Notes: generated by a model not told the origin, from the sequence alone. 64,000 nt of DNA from Streptomyces sp. NBC_01669 (GCF_026339735.1 NZ_JAPEQG010000003.1:62001-126000), one strand, 5' to 3'. Positions 16,246-25,230 are shown, counted from the first letter of the stretch. A program made the numbers and translations.

Positions 16246-16680
16246 AAAGAGTGCTCGGTTCTCTGAACGTCGCCTCCAGCAAGAGGCAAGGCGAAGGTGG
16301 GCAGGATGTGTTGAGCCTCCGGCGGTGGGGCGCCCAGACGTTCGACAAGCGAAGATCTAAGGCCAGAAGCCCCCAGGCGTCAAAACCTTTCGGTGGTGCC
16401 TGGTCGTCCCCGACACCTCAAGGGCACCGGGGTCTCTCGCACGTATGCTGTCGTGCTCAAGACGGTGCAGCACGCCCCGACCCACATACGCGATTGGCAA
16501 GGTCTCCATGTCGGTACAGCAGCGCCGTACCGCAACCCCAGTAACCGCTCCCGTCCAGTAGCGTCCCTCTGAGGCCCCGTAGCGGCCGGAATGGCCACTG
16601 CTGACCGATCCGGCTATAGCTACGGAACAGAAGGCGCAGGGCCGACGACTCCTACCTGTCGGCCCTGTCATACTCGCGGC
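16246..16680. other. Intergenic stretch without recognised gene
   Basis: About 435 bp separating the lipoprotein gene from the HEAT-repeat gene. No frame reads as a known protein. It must contain the divergent promoters of both genes. Confidence 0.5.
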
Positions 16681-17445
16681 GTGATCCTCCCCCAGGAGAT
16701 AGCGGAGCCCAGAGATCCCGCAGAGGTGCTGTCTAAAACAGCATGGAGCGCTTTGGGGCATGCCTATGGAACGGCGGAGGATGTGCCGCAGATGCTGCTA
16801 GGTCTCATGGACACCGATCTGCGCGTGCGATCAAAGGCGTTGAGCCACCTGCATCAGGTGGTACACCACCAGAACACCCTCTACACAGCCACGGCGCCGG
16901 CCGCCGTCTACGTGGCGGCCATCCTCGGCGATGCCCGAACCCTTCAGGCCGTCGAGAAAGGACCTCACGGCTTCCCTGGACCGATGCGTGCCGAGTTGCT
17001 GGGGTGGCTCGGCTCCGTCGCCAATGAAGCAGACGACGAGGCCGCGGCCGTCAGTCGACGTTTCGGGTTCCCGCCAGAGGACTACCCGCCGTTCGTAGAG
17101 ATCTGCCGGATTCGGCCGCAGCTCTTCCACGCCGTCTCCGCGTTCCTCAACGATCCCGACACCGACGTACGTGCAGCGGCTATCTCCGCCTGCATCCCGC
17201 TGCTGGACGACCCCCGCTTGATTCACCACCGAGACGCCTTGGCCCCACTGCTGCGTGACGTCTTGGCTGCGAGTGCGCTTTGGCAGTACCGGGAAAGGGC
17301 GATCGATACGCTAGCGAACTGGGGCCAGGACACCACCGGGTTGGAGGTCCGGCAGGAGCGGTTCGCGTTCTGTGACGCCGAGCACCAGCCTCAGCCATGG
17401 GCTGTCGAGACGCAGGGCGGCTACGACACCGATCCCCCCTTCTGA
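16681..17445 (+). CDS. HEAT-repeat-like hypothetical protein
   Basis: This 254-residue all-helical protein has repeated segments of HEAT type, for example DTDLRVRSKALSHLHQVVHH near residue 45 and DPDTDVRAAAISACIPLLDD near residue 165. Such scaffolds mediate protein contacts and occur among immunity-like proteins in Streptomyces, but no partner is visible. GTG at 16681 starts the protein (VILPQEIAEPRD). Its end overlaps the end of the convergent gene at 17421. Confidence 0.7.
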   Translation: MILPQEIAEPRDPAEVLSKTAWSALGHAYGTAEDVPQMLLGLMDTDLRVRSKALSHLHQVVHHQNTLYTATAPAAVYVAAILGDARTLQAVEKGPHGFPGPMRAELLGWLGSVANEADDEAAAVSRRFGFPPEDYPPFVEICRIRPQLFHAVSAFLNDPDTDVRAAAISACIPLLDDPRLIHHRDALAPLLRDVLAASALWQYRERAIDTLANWGQDTTGLEVRQERFAFCDAEHQPQPWAVETQGGYDTDPPF

Positions 17446-17924
17446 GGGCTTCCTGGCTGTCGCTCCAGCGCGCTAACCCGCGTGGTCAGCCGCTCCAGAT
17501 CTCCGGCGACCCCGCCGCAGATTCGTTCCGCGTCCTTGGGCAGCAGGCTGCACGCGGTCGTGGCGGTCACGCCGTGGGTTTCCGGCAGGATCGCGTCGGT
17601 GAGGTCACGGGCCGACTCCTCGGTTGGGCCGGCCCCGCTGGATGCTTCCTCGTGGCGGGCTGCGGCCGCGCTGAGGATGTTCGCAGTCCGGGCCTGCAGC
17701 GCGGCATCGCTCTCGGCCCTGTCCGCCTTCCGGCCGATGGCCGCTTCCTCCAGGCACCGGGCGCGTTCTGTCTTCTTGGCCTGGTGAAGAGCCTGTCTTG
17801 CGGCATCAAGCTTTTGGGCCGCTTCACGGGAGTCGGCGAAGGTGAGCGGCTCGACGACCGGAACGAATTTCTCCAGATCTGTTGCCGCCGCCCGGTGTGC
17901 CTCGCGGGCTTGCTGGTGCAGCAC
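17421..17924 (-). CDS. Coiled-coil hypothetical protein, probably N-terminally truncated
   Basis: This 167-residue frame is rich in Ala, Glu, Arg and Lys with heptad-like spacing (DAARQALHQAKKTERARCLEE in part) and a C-terminal coil (AGDLERLTTRVSALERQ). The open frame continues upstream of the apparent ATG to about 17948 without a clear start, exactly where a LuxR fragment begins on the other strand, so the original N-terminus was probably lost by rearrangement. No function is assigned. Confidence 0.4.
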   Translation of the reverse strand: MLHQQAREAHRAAATDLEKFVPVVEPLTFADSREAAQKLDAARQALHQAKKTERARCLEEAAIGRKADRAESDAALQARTANILSAAAARHEEASSGAGPTEESARDLTDAILPETHGVTATTACSLLPKDAERICGGVAGDLERLTTRVSALERQPGSPQKGGSVS

Positions 17925-17950
17925 GCAGGCCTCTGCCGCAGCTTCCTGAG

Positions 17951-18172
17951 ACGCCGCGGGAACGCGACGTCACGGGCCTGGTCGCACTGGGCCTGTCCAA
18001 CGAAGAGATCGCCGATCGCCTGTTCGTCAGCCTGCTGACCGCCAAGACCCACGTCAACCGGGCCATGACCAAGCTGGCGGCTCGTGACCGTGCCCAGCTC
18101 GTCGTCATCGCCTACGAGTGCGGGCTGGTCAGTCCGGCGACCGAACCGGGTCGCGCGCAGGCGCCCGCATAA
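17951..18172 (+). pseudogene. LuxR-type response regulator, C-terminal HTH remnant
   Basis: The frame reads TPRERDVTGLVALGLSNEEI and on through LTAKTHVNRAMTKLAARDRA to a stop at 18172: the whole LuxR DNA-binding domain of a NarL-type response regulator. The receiver domain and start are missing and the break at about 17950 abuts the coiled-coil gene. It cannot be phospho-regulated and is probably not expressed. Confidence 0.75.
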
Positions 18173-18319
18173 ATCGCCGGCACGGTGTTCCGTGTTCCGC
18201 CCCGGCCGTAGGCCGACGCGGTGGATACTGCGGCCGTGGTAGCCGTAAATCGCTGCGCGGGGACGACGCGCGGGGGGCCGTTCCTGGGAGATGGTGAGAC
18301 CATGAACGGAGGTTTCGCC

Positions 18320-18697
18320 ATGATCGGAGCCCACTGCCTGACCACGGAGTACGGCGACGAGGCAGCCGTCGAGGAATGCCGCAGGTTCTGTGAACTGCTG
18401 GCCGGATACGCGCTCAAGACTCTCGCACCCGATGAGGCGAGCGCGGTGGGGTCTCACCTGGCAACCTGCGACACATGCCGGGACGAGCATGACTGCCTCG
18501 CAGCCGTGGCGGCACATCTGTCCCTTCTCCGCGACGCCCTGGCCTGCGGCAGAGGCCAAAATCGGCGGATGTGCGCGGTCACCCGGGCCGAATGCAGCCA
18601 CGCCTCGCCCCGTCGCCGCAGCCAGGACCGGGCGGCCCTGCCCATGCAGATCACACTGTCCCAATGGGTCAGCAAGACCACGACGTACTTCGGGTGA
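18320..18697 (+). CDS. Anti-sigma-factor-like zinc-finger protein
   Basis: This 125-residue protein has the N-terminal zinc-binding anti-sigma pattern: CRRFCELLAGYALKTLAPDE followed by HLATCDTCRDEH, giving H-x3-C-x2-C. Such domains hold an ECF sigma factor inactive. No sigma gene is adjacent and no membrane helix follows, so it may be soluble or shortened. ATG 18320 has GGAGG 7 bp upstream; ATG 18302 would be a longer alternative. The C-terminal 45 residues look unlike the family. Confidence 0.6.
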   Translation: MIGAHCLTTEYGDEAAVEECRRFCELLAGYALKTLAPDEASAVGSHLATCDTCRDEHDCLAAVAAHLSLLRDALACGRGQNRRMCAVTRAECSHASPRRRSQDRAALPMQITLSQWVSKTTTYFG

Positions 18698-18840
18698 GCG
18701 GATCTCGTGGAAGCGACGACGTTGCCCCTGCCGATAACCTCATCCGCCCTGGTGGGAGCCGGTGTGCAGTGATCTTTGGGATGTCGGGCGCGGGGCCGTG
18801 CGTCGGCGCGCTCTGGCAGGGATGATGACCACCCGGCATC

Positions 18841-19780
18841 ATGATCGGTCGTGCTACTGAGACTGGCGTACCTGGGCGTGACAAACGCGTGAGCGATGCT
18901 GCGACCGCTGCCGAGAGCGACCGGGACAAGGACGTGGAAATCCTGGCTCTACGCCATCAGATCACGGTGCTGGAACGGCAGCTGGGCGGGCAGCGAGTGC
19001 GGTTCACGGCGAGCGACCGGGCGTTCCTGGCGGCGTTACTGCACCGTCTGCCATCCCGGGTGCTTCGCGGGGTGCGGTTGGTGGTACATCCGGACACGCT
19101 GCTGCGCTGGCACCGTGATCTGGTCGCCCGCCGCCACGCGGCCCGGCCTCGGCCCAAGCGCTCAGGACGGCCGCAGACCGTGCGCTCAATCCGGCTCCTG
19201 GTGTTGCGGCTTGCGCGGGAGAACCCGAGCTGGGGGTAGCGCCGCATCCACGGCGAACTGCTCGTTCTCGGGATCAAGGTGGCCGCCTCCACGGTCTGGG
19301 AAATCCTCCGGGAGGCCGGGATCGACCCGGCGTCCCAACGGGCCTCAAGCACGTGGGAAGGTTTCCTACGCTCGCAAGCAGACGCCCTGCTGGCATGCGA
19401 TTTCTTCGAGACGGTCACCTTGTCCGGGGCGCGGCTGTACGTGTTCGCGGTGATCGAGCACTCCAGTCGGCGGATCCGGATCCTGGGCGCCACGGCGCAT
19501 CCCAGCGCGTCCTGGGTAGCGCAGGCGGCGAAGAACCTCGTCATGGACCTCGAGGACGCGGGACGCCACGCGCGCTACATGATCAGGGACCGGGACGGGA
19601 AATTCCCCGCCCTGTTCGACGCGATCCTCAACGGTGCGGGCATTGAAGTCGTGCTCACCGGAGTCCGCATGCCCCGCATGAACTCAATCATGGAGGAGAT
19701 GGGTGCAGACCTGCCGACGCGAGCTGCTGGACCCGCCGCTCTTTGGCAGGTTCAAGGAGGACACCGCAGAGCATTAAAGA
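18841..19780 (+). pseudogene. IS3-like integrase/transposase with nonsense and frameshift
   Basis: Reading from 18841 the frame contains EILALRHQITVLERQLGGQR, RPKRSGRPQTVRSIRLLV, then a TAG at 19237-19239 in NPSWG*RRIHGEL. The same frame then continues into an rve-type catalytic core (FVIEHSSRRIRILG-like stretch, MIRDRDGKFPALFDAIL). Near 19690 one extra base breaks MNSIME-RWVQTCRRELLD. Homology ends at about 19730. These are two independent inactivating lesions plus truncation. Confidence 0.8.
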
Positions 19781-19797
19781 TGCAGGTCAAGACGAGT

Positions 19798-19839
19798 GTA
19801 TGCGTGAACACATGCGCAGACGCATGCGTGGGTGCATAC
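19798..19839. promoter_or_regulatory. Operator of the toxin-antitoxin pair
   Basis: A 19-bp imperfect inverted repeat lies 8 bp before the antitoxin start: the left arm begins GTATGCGTG and ends CATGCG, the right arm begins CGCATG and ends GTGCATAC, with a CAGA spacer at 19817-19820. Fourteen of 19 positions pair. This is where ribbon-helix-helix antitoxins normally autorepress. Confidence 0.6.
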
Positions 19840-19846
19840 TGGCGGC

Positions 19847-20095
19847 ATGGCCGATACCAGCGTACGAATCACCACGTCGACGAGGGACCGCCTCGCGGCT
19901 CTCGCCAAGGCGCGCGGCATGAGCCTCGCCGCCTACCTCGACGACCTCTCCCATCAAGAGGAGCACCAGGCGCTGCTCGGACGAGCGACCGTCGCGTACG
20001 ACGCCGCGCTCGACCGTGAGGGCTTCGTCGACGCCTTCGACAAGGCGTTCGGCGGCCTCCCCGAGGCGCCCGCCAGTAGCCGCCGGGCAGCCTGA
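19847..20095 (+). CDS. Ribbon-helix-helix antitoxin
   Basis: This 82-residue protein starts MADTSVRITTSTRDRLAALA followed by ARGMSLAAYLDDLSHQEE, the basic strand and two helices of a ribbon-helix-helix DNA-binding domain. The C-terminal half (DAALDREGFVDAFDKAFGG) would bind the toxin. The toxin gene starts 2 bp after the stop. An inverted repeat just upstream fits autoregulation. Confidence 0.8.
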   Translation: MADTSVRITTSTRDRLAALAKARGMSLAAYLDDLSHQEEHQALLGRATVAYDAALDREGFVDAFDKAFGGLPEAPASSRRAA

Positions 20096-20097
20096 TC

Positions 20098-20475
20098 TTG
20101 GAACTGTTCATCGACGTCCGGTGGCTCCTCGACCGGCAAGAGCGCGTGCTCGGCAAGAACCTGCAGGTCCGCGACTACTCGGGGCTTGTCGCGGCCGTCG
20201 CCCGGCATCGGGTAAACACGCCCCACCTGGACATGGCCGACCCTGATGCCTACTGGCGGGCCGCGGCCCTGCTCGACACGATTGTGCTGCAGCGGCCGCT
20301 GCCCGGAAGGAACGAGCTGTACGGGTACGCGGTCGCCGTGGCATACATCGAGGCCTCCGGCGAGACCGTCGACGCGAGTCAAACCCAGTGGATTCAACTG
20401 ATCGAGGACGTCAAGGCCCTGCGGCTGGACACCTTCGACATCGCCGATCGCCTGCGGTCCTGGCGGGCTCCCTGA
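20098..20475 (+). CDS. Doc-like toxin component
   Basis: This 125-residue protein resembles the Streptomyces proteins paired with such antitoxins and labelled Fic/Doc-type toxins: ELFIDVRWLLDRQERVLGK, DYSGLVAAVARHRVNTPHLD and RPLPGRNELYGYAVAVAYIE are its recognisable blocks. The canonical Fic motif HxFx(D/N)GNKR is not present, so an adenylylating or phosphorylating activity should not be assumed. TTG at 20098 is the start, coupled to the antitoxin. Confidence 0.6.
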   Translation: MELFIDVRWLLDRQERVLGKNLQVRDYSGLVAAVARHRVNTPHLDMADPDAYWRAAALLDTIVLQRPLPGRNELYGYAVAVAYIEASGETVDASQTQWIQLIEDVKALRLDTFDIADRLRSWRAP

Positions 20476-20856
20476 CCATCCGCCGATCAGGGAACAGGGA
20501 GTGATTGTCAGAGAATTCCCTTCCATGACCACGGTCGCGGACCGGATCGACCGCGAAGGCAGTCGATCCGGTACTGCGCGTGGGACCTCCACTTCTCGTT
20601 ACTCGCTGCGCGGCGTATGTCGTCATCCGAAGCTCTCTCAGGTTGCTCAGGCCGGCACGACCGGATATAGGAAGGCAGACATGGCCTGGCGTATGCCTGT
20701 ATTCGCCTGGCCGGCTTCTGCCGCCCATTGCCTCCCAAGGCGGGTAGGTCCGGACACCGATTTGCGGGCACGGCCGCGGAACGGGGAAGAGCACCACGAA
20801 GACCGGGGCGGGGACACAGCAGCCCTCACCCCGGTCCTCACGGCGTTCCTGACGGG
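20476..20856. other. Intergenic stretch without recognised gene
   Basis: About 380 bp between the toxin gene and the convergent end of the phosphoesterase gene. I find no protein-like frame or clear terminator. Confidence 0.5.
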
Positions 20857-22752
20857 TCAAGCGATCATGAACTCCTTGACCCGTAGTGCGCGTTCGACGA
20901 TCCGTACGTCGCCGATCCAGCCGTGCATCAGCTGATCGAGAGCGCCGCCGTACTCGTACGCGCCGAGCAACCACGGCAAGCCGGCCGTGGCCAGCCCAAC
21001 GGTCCGGGTGTCGGGGTTACGAGCGACGACGCACCCGTCGATGTACATCGTGGTGTGCGATCCGTCGTTGACGACGGCGACGTGCCACCACCGTTCACGC
21101 TGCAGTTCATGGCTCCAGTTGGTGACGCCCCCCGGCTGGTTCAGCGGCGCGGCTGCCCATTGCATCCCGGGCCCGTCCGACAGGGACAGAGTGGCCACAG
21201 GCTCGTCCGGGTCGCCGGTCGTCTTGCCTGCGGAGCCGAGCGTGCCCCGTCGACCCAGGACGCCGCCCCAGGCGTGGCGTCCGGCATCCCAGTCAGCAGG
21301 CAGCCGGAGGAAGGCCTCAATGGTGTATCCGGAGCGGAATGTCTTGGTGTTGAGGGGGGCGTTGTTCTCCGTGGACAGGTATGAGCCGCGGAGTGGTCCC
21401 TTCTCTCCGCCGAAGTAGAGGCTGCCGTGACCCGGTTGGTCCGGGTGGTGGTCGTCCGACCAGCGCAGTGTGTCCGGCTCGCTGCCGGCGACGGTCCGGC
21501 GCAGCAGGTCGTTGCGGCCTCCGGACAGGTCGGGGACGCGCAGGGCGGCGTCGGCGGCGGAGCCGTCCGGGTGCGTCGGGGAATCGAAGCGCCAGTATGC
21601 GACAGTGCCGGGTATCAGTAGTTGCTCGGCGGGGCGGGGTTGACGTGCGGGGACGGGTGCGAAGCCAGCGAATCTGCGCTCGAAGTCGAGGGGGATGCTG
21701 AAGCGGTCCTGCGGGCCGGTCAGTTCGATCTCGGCGCGTTCCAGGTCGTTGAGCTTTTCTCCGGCACGACCGAGGATCCACGGGGAGATCGTCTCTACGT
21801 CGATGGTGTTCCTGGCGAGGTCGAAGCGGTAGAGACGGATCATCGCGCTGCCGCCGTAGTAGCGGTTCTGGTAGTTGGTGATGTGCAGATGGACGTCGTT
21901 GCCCGCGGTGTTCTTGCGAGTGGTGCGCCCGGCGGGCCAGTAGTGGCCGTTGAGGGTGAGGAAGATCTGGTCGTGCCCTGCTATCAGCTCGTCCCACAGA
22001 TGCTTTCCGTGACCGGAGAATTCGGCCTCGTCGCCGTCCGCGTTCGCGTACACCAGTTCATGCGTAGTGAGGATGACCGGCGTGTTCGGATGTCCCGCGA
22101 TGACGTCCCTCGCCCAGGCGAGCCCGGCTGCCGACGGCCGCCAGTCGAGCGCCAGCACTAGCCACTCGCGCCCCGCGGCGCGGAACAGGTGGTACGTGTT
22201 GTAGCCGTCCGGCGTTGCGCCGCCGAACGTCGGTAGGCGTCGCATGCGTTGGGGGCCGAAGGTGTCCAGGTACGGGGTGCGGCCGCGTCGGTCGTCGGTG
22301 GAGGACTTGATGTCATGGTTGCCCGCGACGACGCTATAACCCACGTGCTGCCGGTCGAGAAGGGCGAACGCCTCGCCGATGGGCCCGAATTCGTCCGGGT
22401 GGCCACTTTCGGTCAAGTCGCCCAGATGGGACAGAAATACGATGTTCTCGTCGCGCCCGTGATCGAGGATGTAACGCAACGACGCCTCGACCGGGGCCCT
22501 GTTGATACTGGCCCCGTCGAAGAGGTACTGGGTGTCCGGCATGACGGCGACGGTGAATCTCGCGTCGTCCGGATCGGGGCGCCACCTGCCGCCGGCAGCG
22601 GTGTTCTGGTGCGGCAGGGCTGCAGCGGGGTCGGCGCCCGCGAGACCTGCGGTGGCGATCGCGGCGCCGCTGAGCGCGGTGGCGCGCAGAAACGTACGGC
22701 GCGCGGCGGCAGGCAGGAGCGGTCCGTCGGGCTGGTGGAACGGGCTACACAT
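20857..22752 (-). CDS. Secreted metallophosphoesterase with LamG-like domain
   Basis: This 631-residue exported protein has a twin-arginine signal (AARRTFLRATALSGAAIATA). A calcineurin-like phosphoesterase domain follows with metal ligands in MPDTQYL, HLGDLTE, VAGNHD, TTHE and NGHYW. The C-terminal third is a LamG/concanavalin-like jelly roll (YWRFDSPTHPDGS, GYTIEAFLRLPADWD, WWHVAVVNDGSHTTMYIDG). The combination suggests surface phosphoester hydrolysis on a polymer. ATG 22752 has GGAG upstream and is followed by the signal peptide; the open frame beyond it to 23055 is spurious. It stands alone in its operon. Confidence 0.85.
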   Translation of the reverse strand: MCSPFHQPDGPLLPAAARRTFLRATALSGAAIATAGLAGADPAAALPHQNTAAGGRWRPDPDDARFTVAVMPDTQYLFDGASINRAPVEASLRYILDHGRDENIVFLSHLGDLTESGHPDEFGPIGEAFALLDRQHVGYSVVAGNHDIKSSTDDRRGRTPYLDTFGPQRMRRLPTFGGATPDGYNTYHLFRAAGREWLVLALDWRPSAAGLAWARDVIAGHPNTPVILTTHELVYANADGDEAEFSGHGKHLWDELIAGHDQIFLTLNGHYWPAGRTTRKNTAGNDVHLHITNYQNRYYGGSAMIRLYRFDLARNTIDVETISPWILGRAGEKLNDLERAEIELTGPQDRFSIPLDFERRFAGFAPVPARQPRPAEQLLIPGTVAYWRFDSPTHPDGSAADAALRVPDLSGGRNDLLRRTVAGSEPDTLRWSDDHHPDQPGHGSLYFGGEKGPLRGSYLSTENNAPLNTKTFRSGYTIEAFLRLPADWDAGRHAWGGVLGRRGTLGSAGKTTGDPDEPVATLSLSDGPGMQWAAAPLNQPGGVTNWSHELQRERWWHVAVVNDGSHTTMYIDGCVVARNPDTRTVGLATAGLPWLLGAYEYGGALDQLMHGWIGDVRIVERALRVKEFMIA

Positions 22753-22979
22753 GAAATTCTCCGCGGAGGACGAGCGTCGGGGGACCAACTGCAAGCTAGC
22801 TGCGGCAATTGGGGAGAAGCTGGGCCTCAACGGCAACAACTGCGCGGCGAGTACATGAACGGGAGGAGCGGCTTCCGGTCGCGGCACCGAATCCTGGCGC
22901 GACCTCGGCGTAGGCGGTGGTGGTGGCGTCGTGCGCGGAATCGGTGATTCCACGCCGTCGTAAGCGGGCGTCCGCCCGG

Positions 22980-23272
22980 ATGCCCTTCTCACTTCGGATG
23001 CGGGCGCGTTCCTTGCGTTCGGCGGCCAGGACGTCGCGGTGGCGGGCGTTGGCATTTCGCCACCGCAGGTAGGCGTGCAGGGCGCGGGTCTGGACGGTGT
23101 GGTCGGGGTGGTTGGAATTGGCGATGGTGAACTGCCTCAGCGGGCCGAAGTGCGCCTCGATCGGGTTGGCCCACGAGGCGTAGGTCGGGGTGAAGCACAA
23201 TTCGACCCTGTGTTTCTTCGCCCAGCGCCGGATGTCGGTGCCCTTGTGGGCGGACAAGTTGTCCATGATCAC
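22980..23272 (-). pseudogene. IS630-family transposase C-terminal remnant
   Basis: The frame opens MIMDNLSAHKGTDIRRWAKK and reads ELCFTPTYASWANPIEAHFG, the last third of an IS630 DDE transposase including the final acidic residue in NPIEAHFG. Homology ends near 22985 and the N-terminal two thirds are absent. Its truncated edge lies about 30 bp from the first CRISPR repeat. Confidence 0.8.
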
Positions 23273-23303
23273 GTAGAAGCGCCGTCACTACGTCCGTGTA
23301 GGA

Positions 23304-23882
23304 CTGCTCCCCGCACCCGCGAGGATGGTCCCGTGGCGTCGGTCGTCGTCGCCTTGTTCAGCTGCTGCTCCCCGCACCCGCGGGGATGGTCCCCAGCCGC
23401 GGTCTGTGAGCCAGACTGAGCAGTGCTGCTCCCCGCACCCGCGGGGATGGTCCCTTCACGGGAGTGGACAAGGGGCGGACCGTCATCTGCTCCCCGCACC
23501 CGCGGGGATGGTCCCCCCGCCGTGCGACCGGAACTGCGCGATTCGCTCTGCTCCCCGCACCCGCGGGGATGGTCCCCCCGCCGTGCGACCGGAACTGCGC
23601 GATTCGCTCTGCTCCCCGCACCCGCGGGGATGGTCCCCCCGCCGTGCGACCGGAACTGCGCGATTCGCTCTGCTCCCCGCACCCGCGGGGATGGTCCCGT
23701 CTTCAGCTTGGCCAGCTTCTGCTGCAGCCCCTGCTCCCCGCACCCGCGGGGATGGTCCCCGGGCGTTGCCATCGGTGTTGGCCTCGTTGTCCTGCTCCCC
23801 GCACCCGCAGGGGATGGTCCCTTCCCATGACCGGCTAATCCCAGAAACGCCGACTGCTCCCCGCACCCGCGGGGATGGTCCC
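23304..23882 (+). CRISPR. Type I-E-like CRISPR array, 10 repeats, no cas genes
   Basis: Ten 29-bp repeats begin CTGCTCCCCG and end GGGGATGGTCCC, with a GC hairpin as in actinobacterial type I-E repeats. They start at 23304, 23365, 23426, 23487, 23548, 23609, 23670, 23731, 23792 and 23854. The nine spacers are all 32 nt. Repeat 1 has one stem mismatch (GAGG) and repeat 9 carries one extra A (30 bp). Spacers 4, 5 and 6 (23516, 23577, 23638) are identical. In type I-E orientation the leader should precede 23304, but an IS630 remnant occupies that side. No cas gene is in the window. Confidence 0.95.
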
Positions 23883-24027
23883 CCGTTCTCGGAATGCACC
23901 TCGACCAACTGATCGGCGCCACCGCCGGAGGCCAGTACGTGCCCCTCAGCACGGACAACTCCAGCGCCGTGGTGCACCCGCAACTGCCGGTACCGGATCC
24001 GTGGATTCCTCGGCGACGGCGTTCTCC

Positions 24028-24588
24028 TCACGCACACACCGCACCCCCTGGCCCTCCATTCACCCGGCAGGCGCTCCTGAGCCATGCCCTATCGGCGCGC
24101 GGCCCAGCCTGGCCCGCCGCCACCGAGAGCGCGGCGGGGCGGCCGAGCGTCTTGCCTGCGGCTTCGGCGGCGGCGACGCCTTCGCGGGTGTTCTCGCTGA
24201 TCATGTCGCGCTGGAACTCCAGCACGGCGGCGAGGACGGAGACCATCATCTTGGTACCGGGGTCGTCGGAGGCGAGGTCGATGCCGGACAACAGCCCGGA
24301 CTCGACTCGCAGGTGCAGGCCGCGGCGGATGAGCACCGGCCGCAGGGCGAGGATGTCGGCGACGGAGGGGAAGAGGCGGGCGGCGTCGGCGATGCGGATG
24401 GTGTCGCCGACGGCGGCCTCGTGCAGGAGCCGAGTGAAGCCGACGCGGTCAAGGGAGAGTTGGCGGGTGGAGGTGGCGGGGTCCTCGTAGACGGGGGCGC
24501 CGGCGGCCAGCAGCGCGGCCAGGGCATGCCGTTGGCGGGCGTCGGTCTGCTTGTCGGTGGAATGCCGAAGGTAGATGCGGTCGGCCAT
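24028..24588 (-). CDS. Serine recombinase (resolvase), C-terminally truncated
   Basis: This 186-residue frame has the resolvase catalytic domain: MADRIYLRHSTDKQTDARQR with the expected serine, then LSLDRVGFTRLLHEAAVGD, RIADAARLFPSVADIL and GTKMMVSVLAAVLEFQRDMI. It reaches GKTLGRPAALSVAAG but lacks the C-terminal HTH, diverging after about residue 155. Recombination without that DNA-binding helix is unlikely. The start at 24588 is the family methionine. Confidence 0.75.
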   Translation of the reverse strand: MADRIYLRHSTDKQTDARQRHALAALLAAGAPVYEDPATSTRQLSLDRVGFTRLLHEAAVGDTIRIADAARLFPSVADILALRPVLIRRGLHLRVESGLLSGIDLASDDPGTKMMVSVLAAVLEFQRDMISENTREGVAAAEAAGKTLGRPAALSVAAGQAGPRADRAWLRSACRVNGGPGGAVCA

Positions 24589-24647
24589 GCCCGATCGTTT
24601 CCCTTCCGGGTCGCCGGTGTCGCTCTCAGGAGTCTTGTGCAGGGTTC

Positions 24648-25230
24648 TCAGAAGACGTCTGGAGCAGGTCGGCAGGGATCCGGGCCGACGGCGATGGCGA
24701 TCGCTTCGGCGGCTGTGGTGACGTGGTGCAGGGCGGGGCCGTTCCACCACTCTCTGATGGTGTAGTCGCCGGTTCCCCGGGGTGAGTCGATCGAGACGAA
24801 GGACGGGGAGAACGGGTAGTCGGGCGTATTGGAGAAGCTCAGTGCCCAGTGGCTCGTGAAGGGGTAGAGCCTGCGGAGCTTCGGTTCGGCGTGGGCGGAC
24901 TCGATGAGCGCCTGGTACTGCGGCCAGTCGGCGTCATCAGCATCCTTCAGCAGCCACTGCCACTCTGAGGCGATGACGTCGGCGGGGTTGTTGTCGGGGA
25001 CCTCGAAACGTCCGGTCAGGAGGTCAAAGGTCGCGGCCTGCCTGATCTCGTCGAGGCTGGCCCCCTCCGCCCAACCGCGGATCACTTGGGGAAGTTCACG
25101 TATGTCCTTGGTGTTGCCGCAGATCATGAGCCTGTCGTTAGACAAGCCCCAGATGGTCCAGTTTCGCTCGTGATGCCACGCCGCGATGTAGGACGAGTGG
25201 CGATGCGGGACGACACTGGTGCCCTCCCGA
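24648..25230 (-). pseudogene. DUF6193-family protein, N-terminally truncated
   Basis: The frame contains the conserved DUF6193 blocks: WHHERNWTIWGLSNDRLM, GWAEGASLDEIRQAATF, LTGRFEVPDNNPADVIASEW and RRLYPFTSHWALSFSN. Upstream of about 25230 the similarity stops and the sequence becomes a fragment of a tyrosine recombinase in another frame. The usual N-terminal portion and start are missing. Members are Streptomyces proteins of unknown biosynthetic or immunity-like role. Confidence 0.6.

Noticed and set aside
22753..23055. N-terminal extension of the metallophosphoesterase to 23055
   Set aside because: The extension is Pro/Arg-rich without homology and would place the twin-arginine signal about 115 residues inside the protein.
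23883..24027. Stretch after the last CRISPR repeat as leader or cas gene
   Set aside because: It is not AT-rich, has no promoter-like signal and lies on the trailer side for type I-E orientation; no cas-like translation was found.
23269..24085. Long open frames through the CRISPR array encoding repeated HPRGWSP- or GDHPRGCGEQ-like peptides
   Set aside because: They are translations of the 29-bp repeats and 32-nt spacers, a known annotation artefact.
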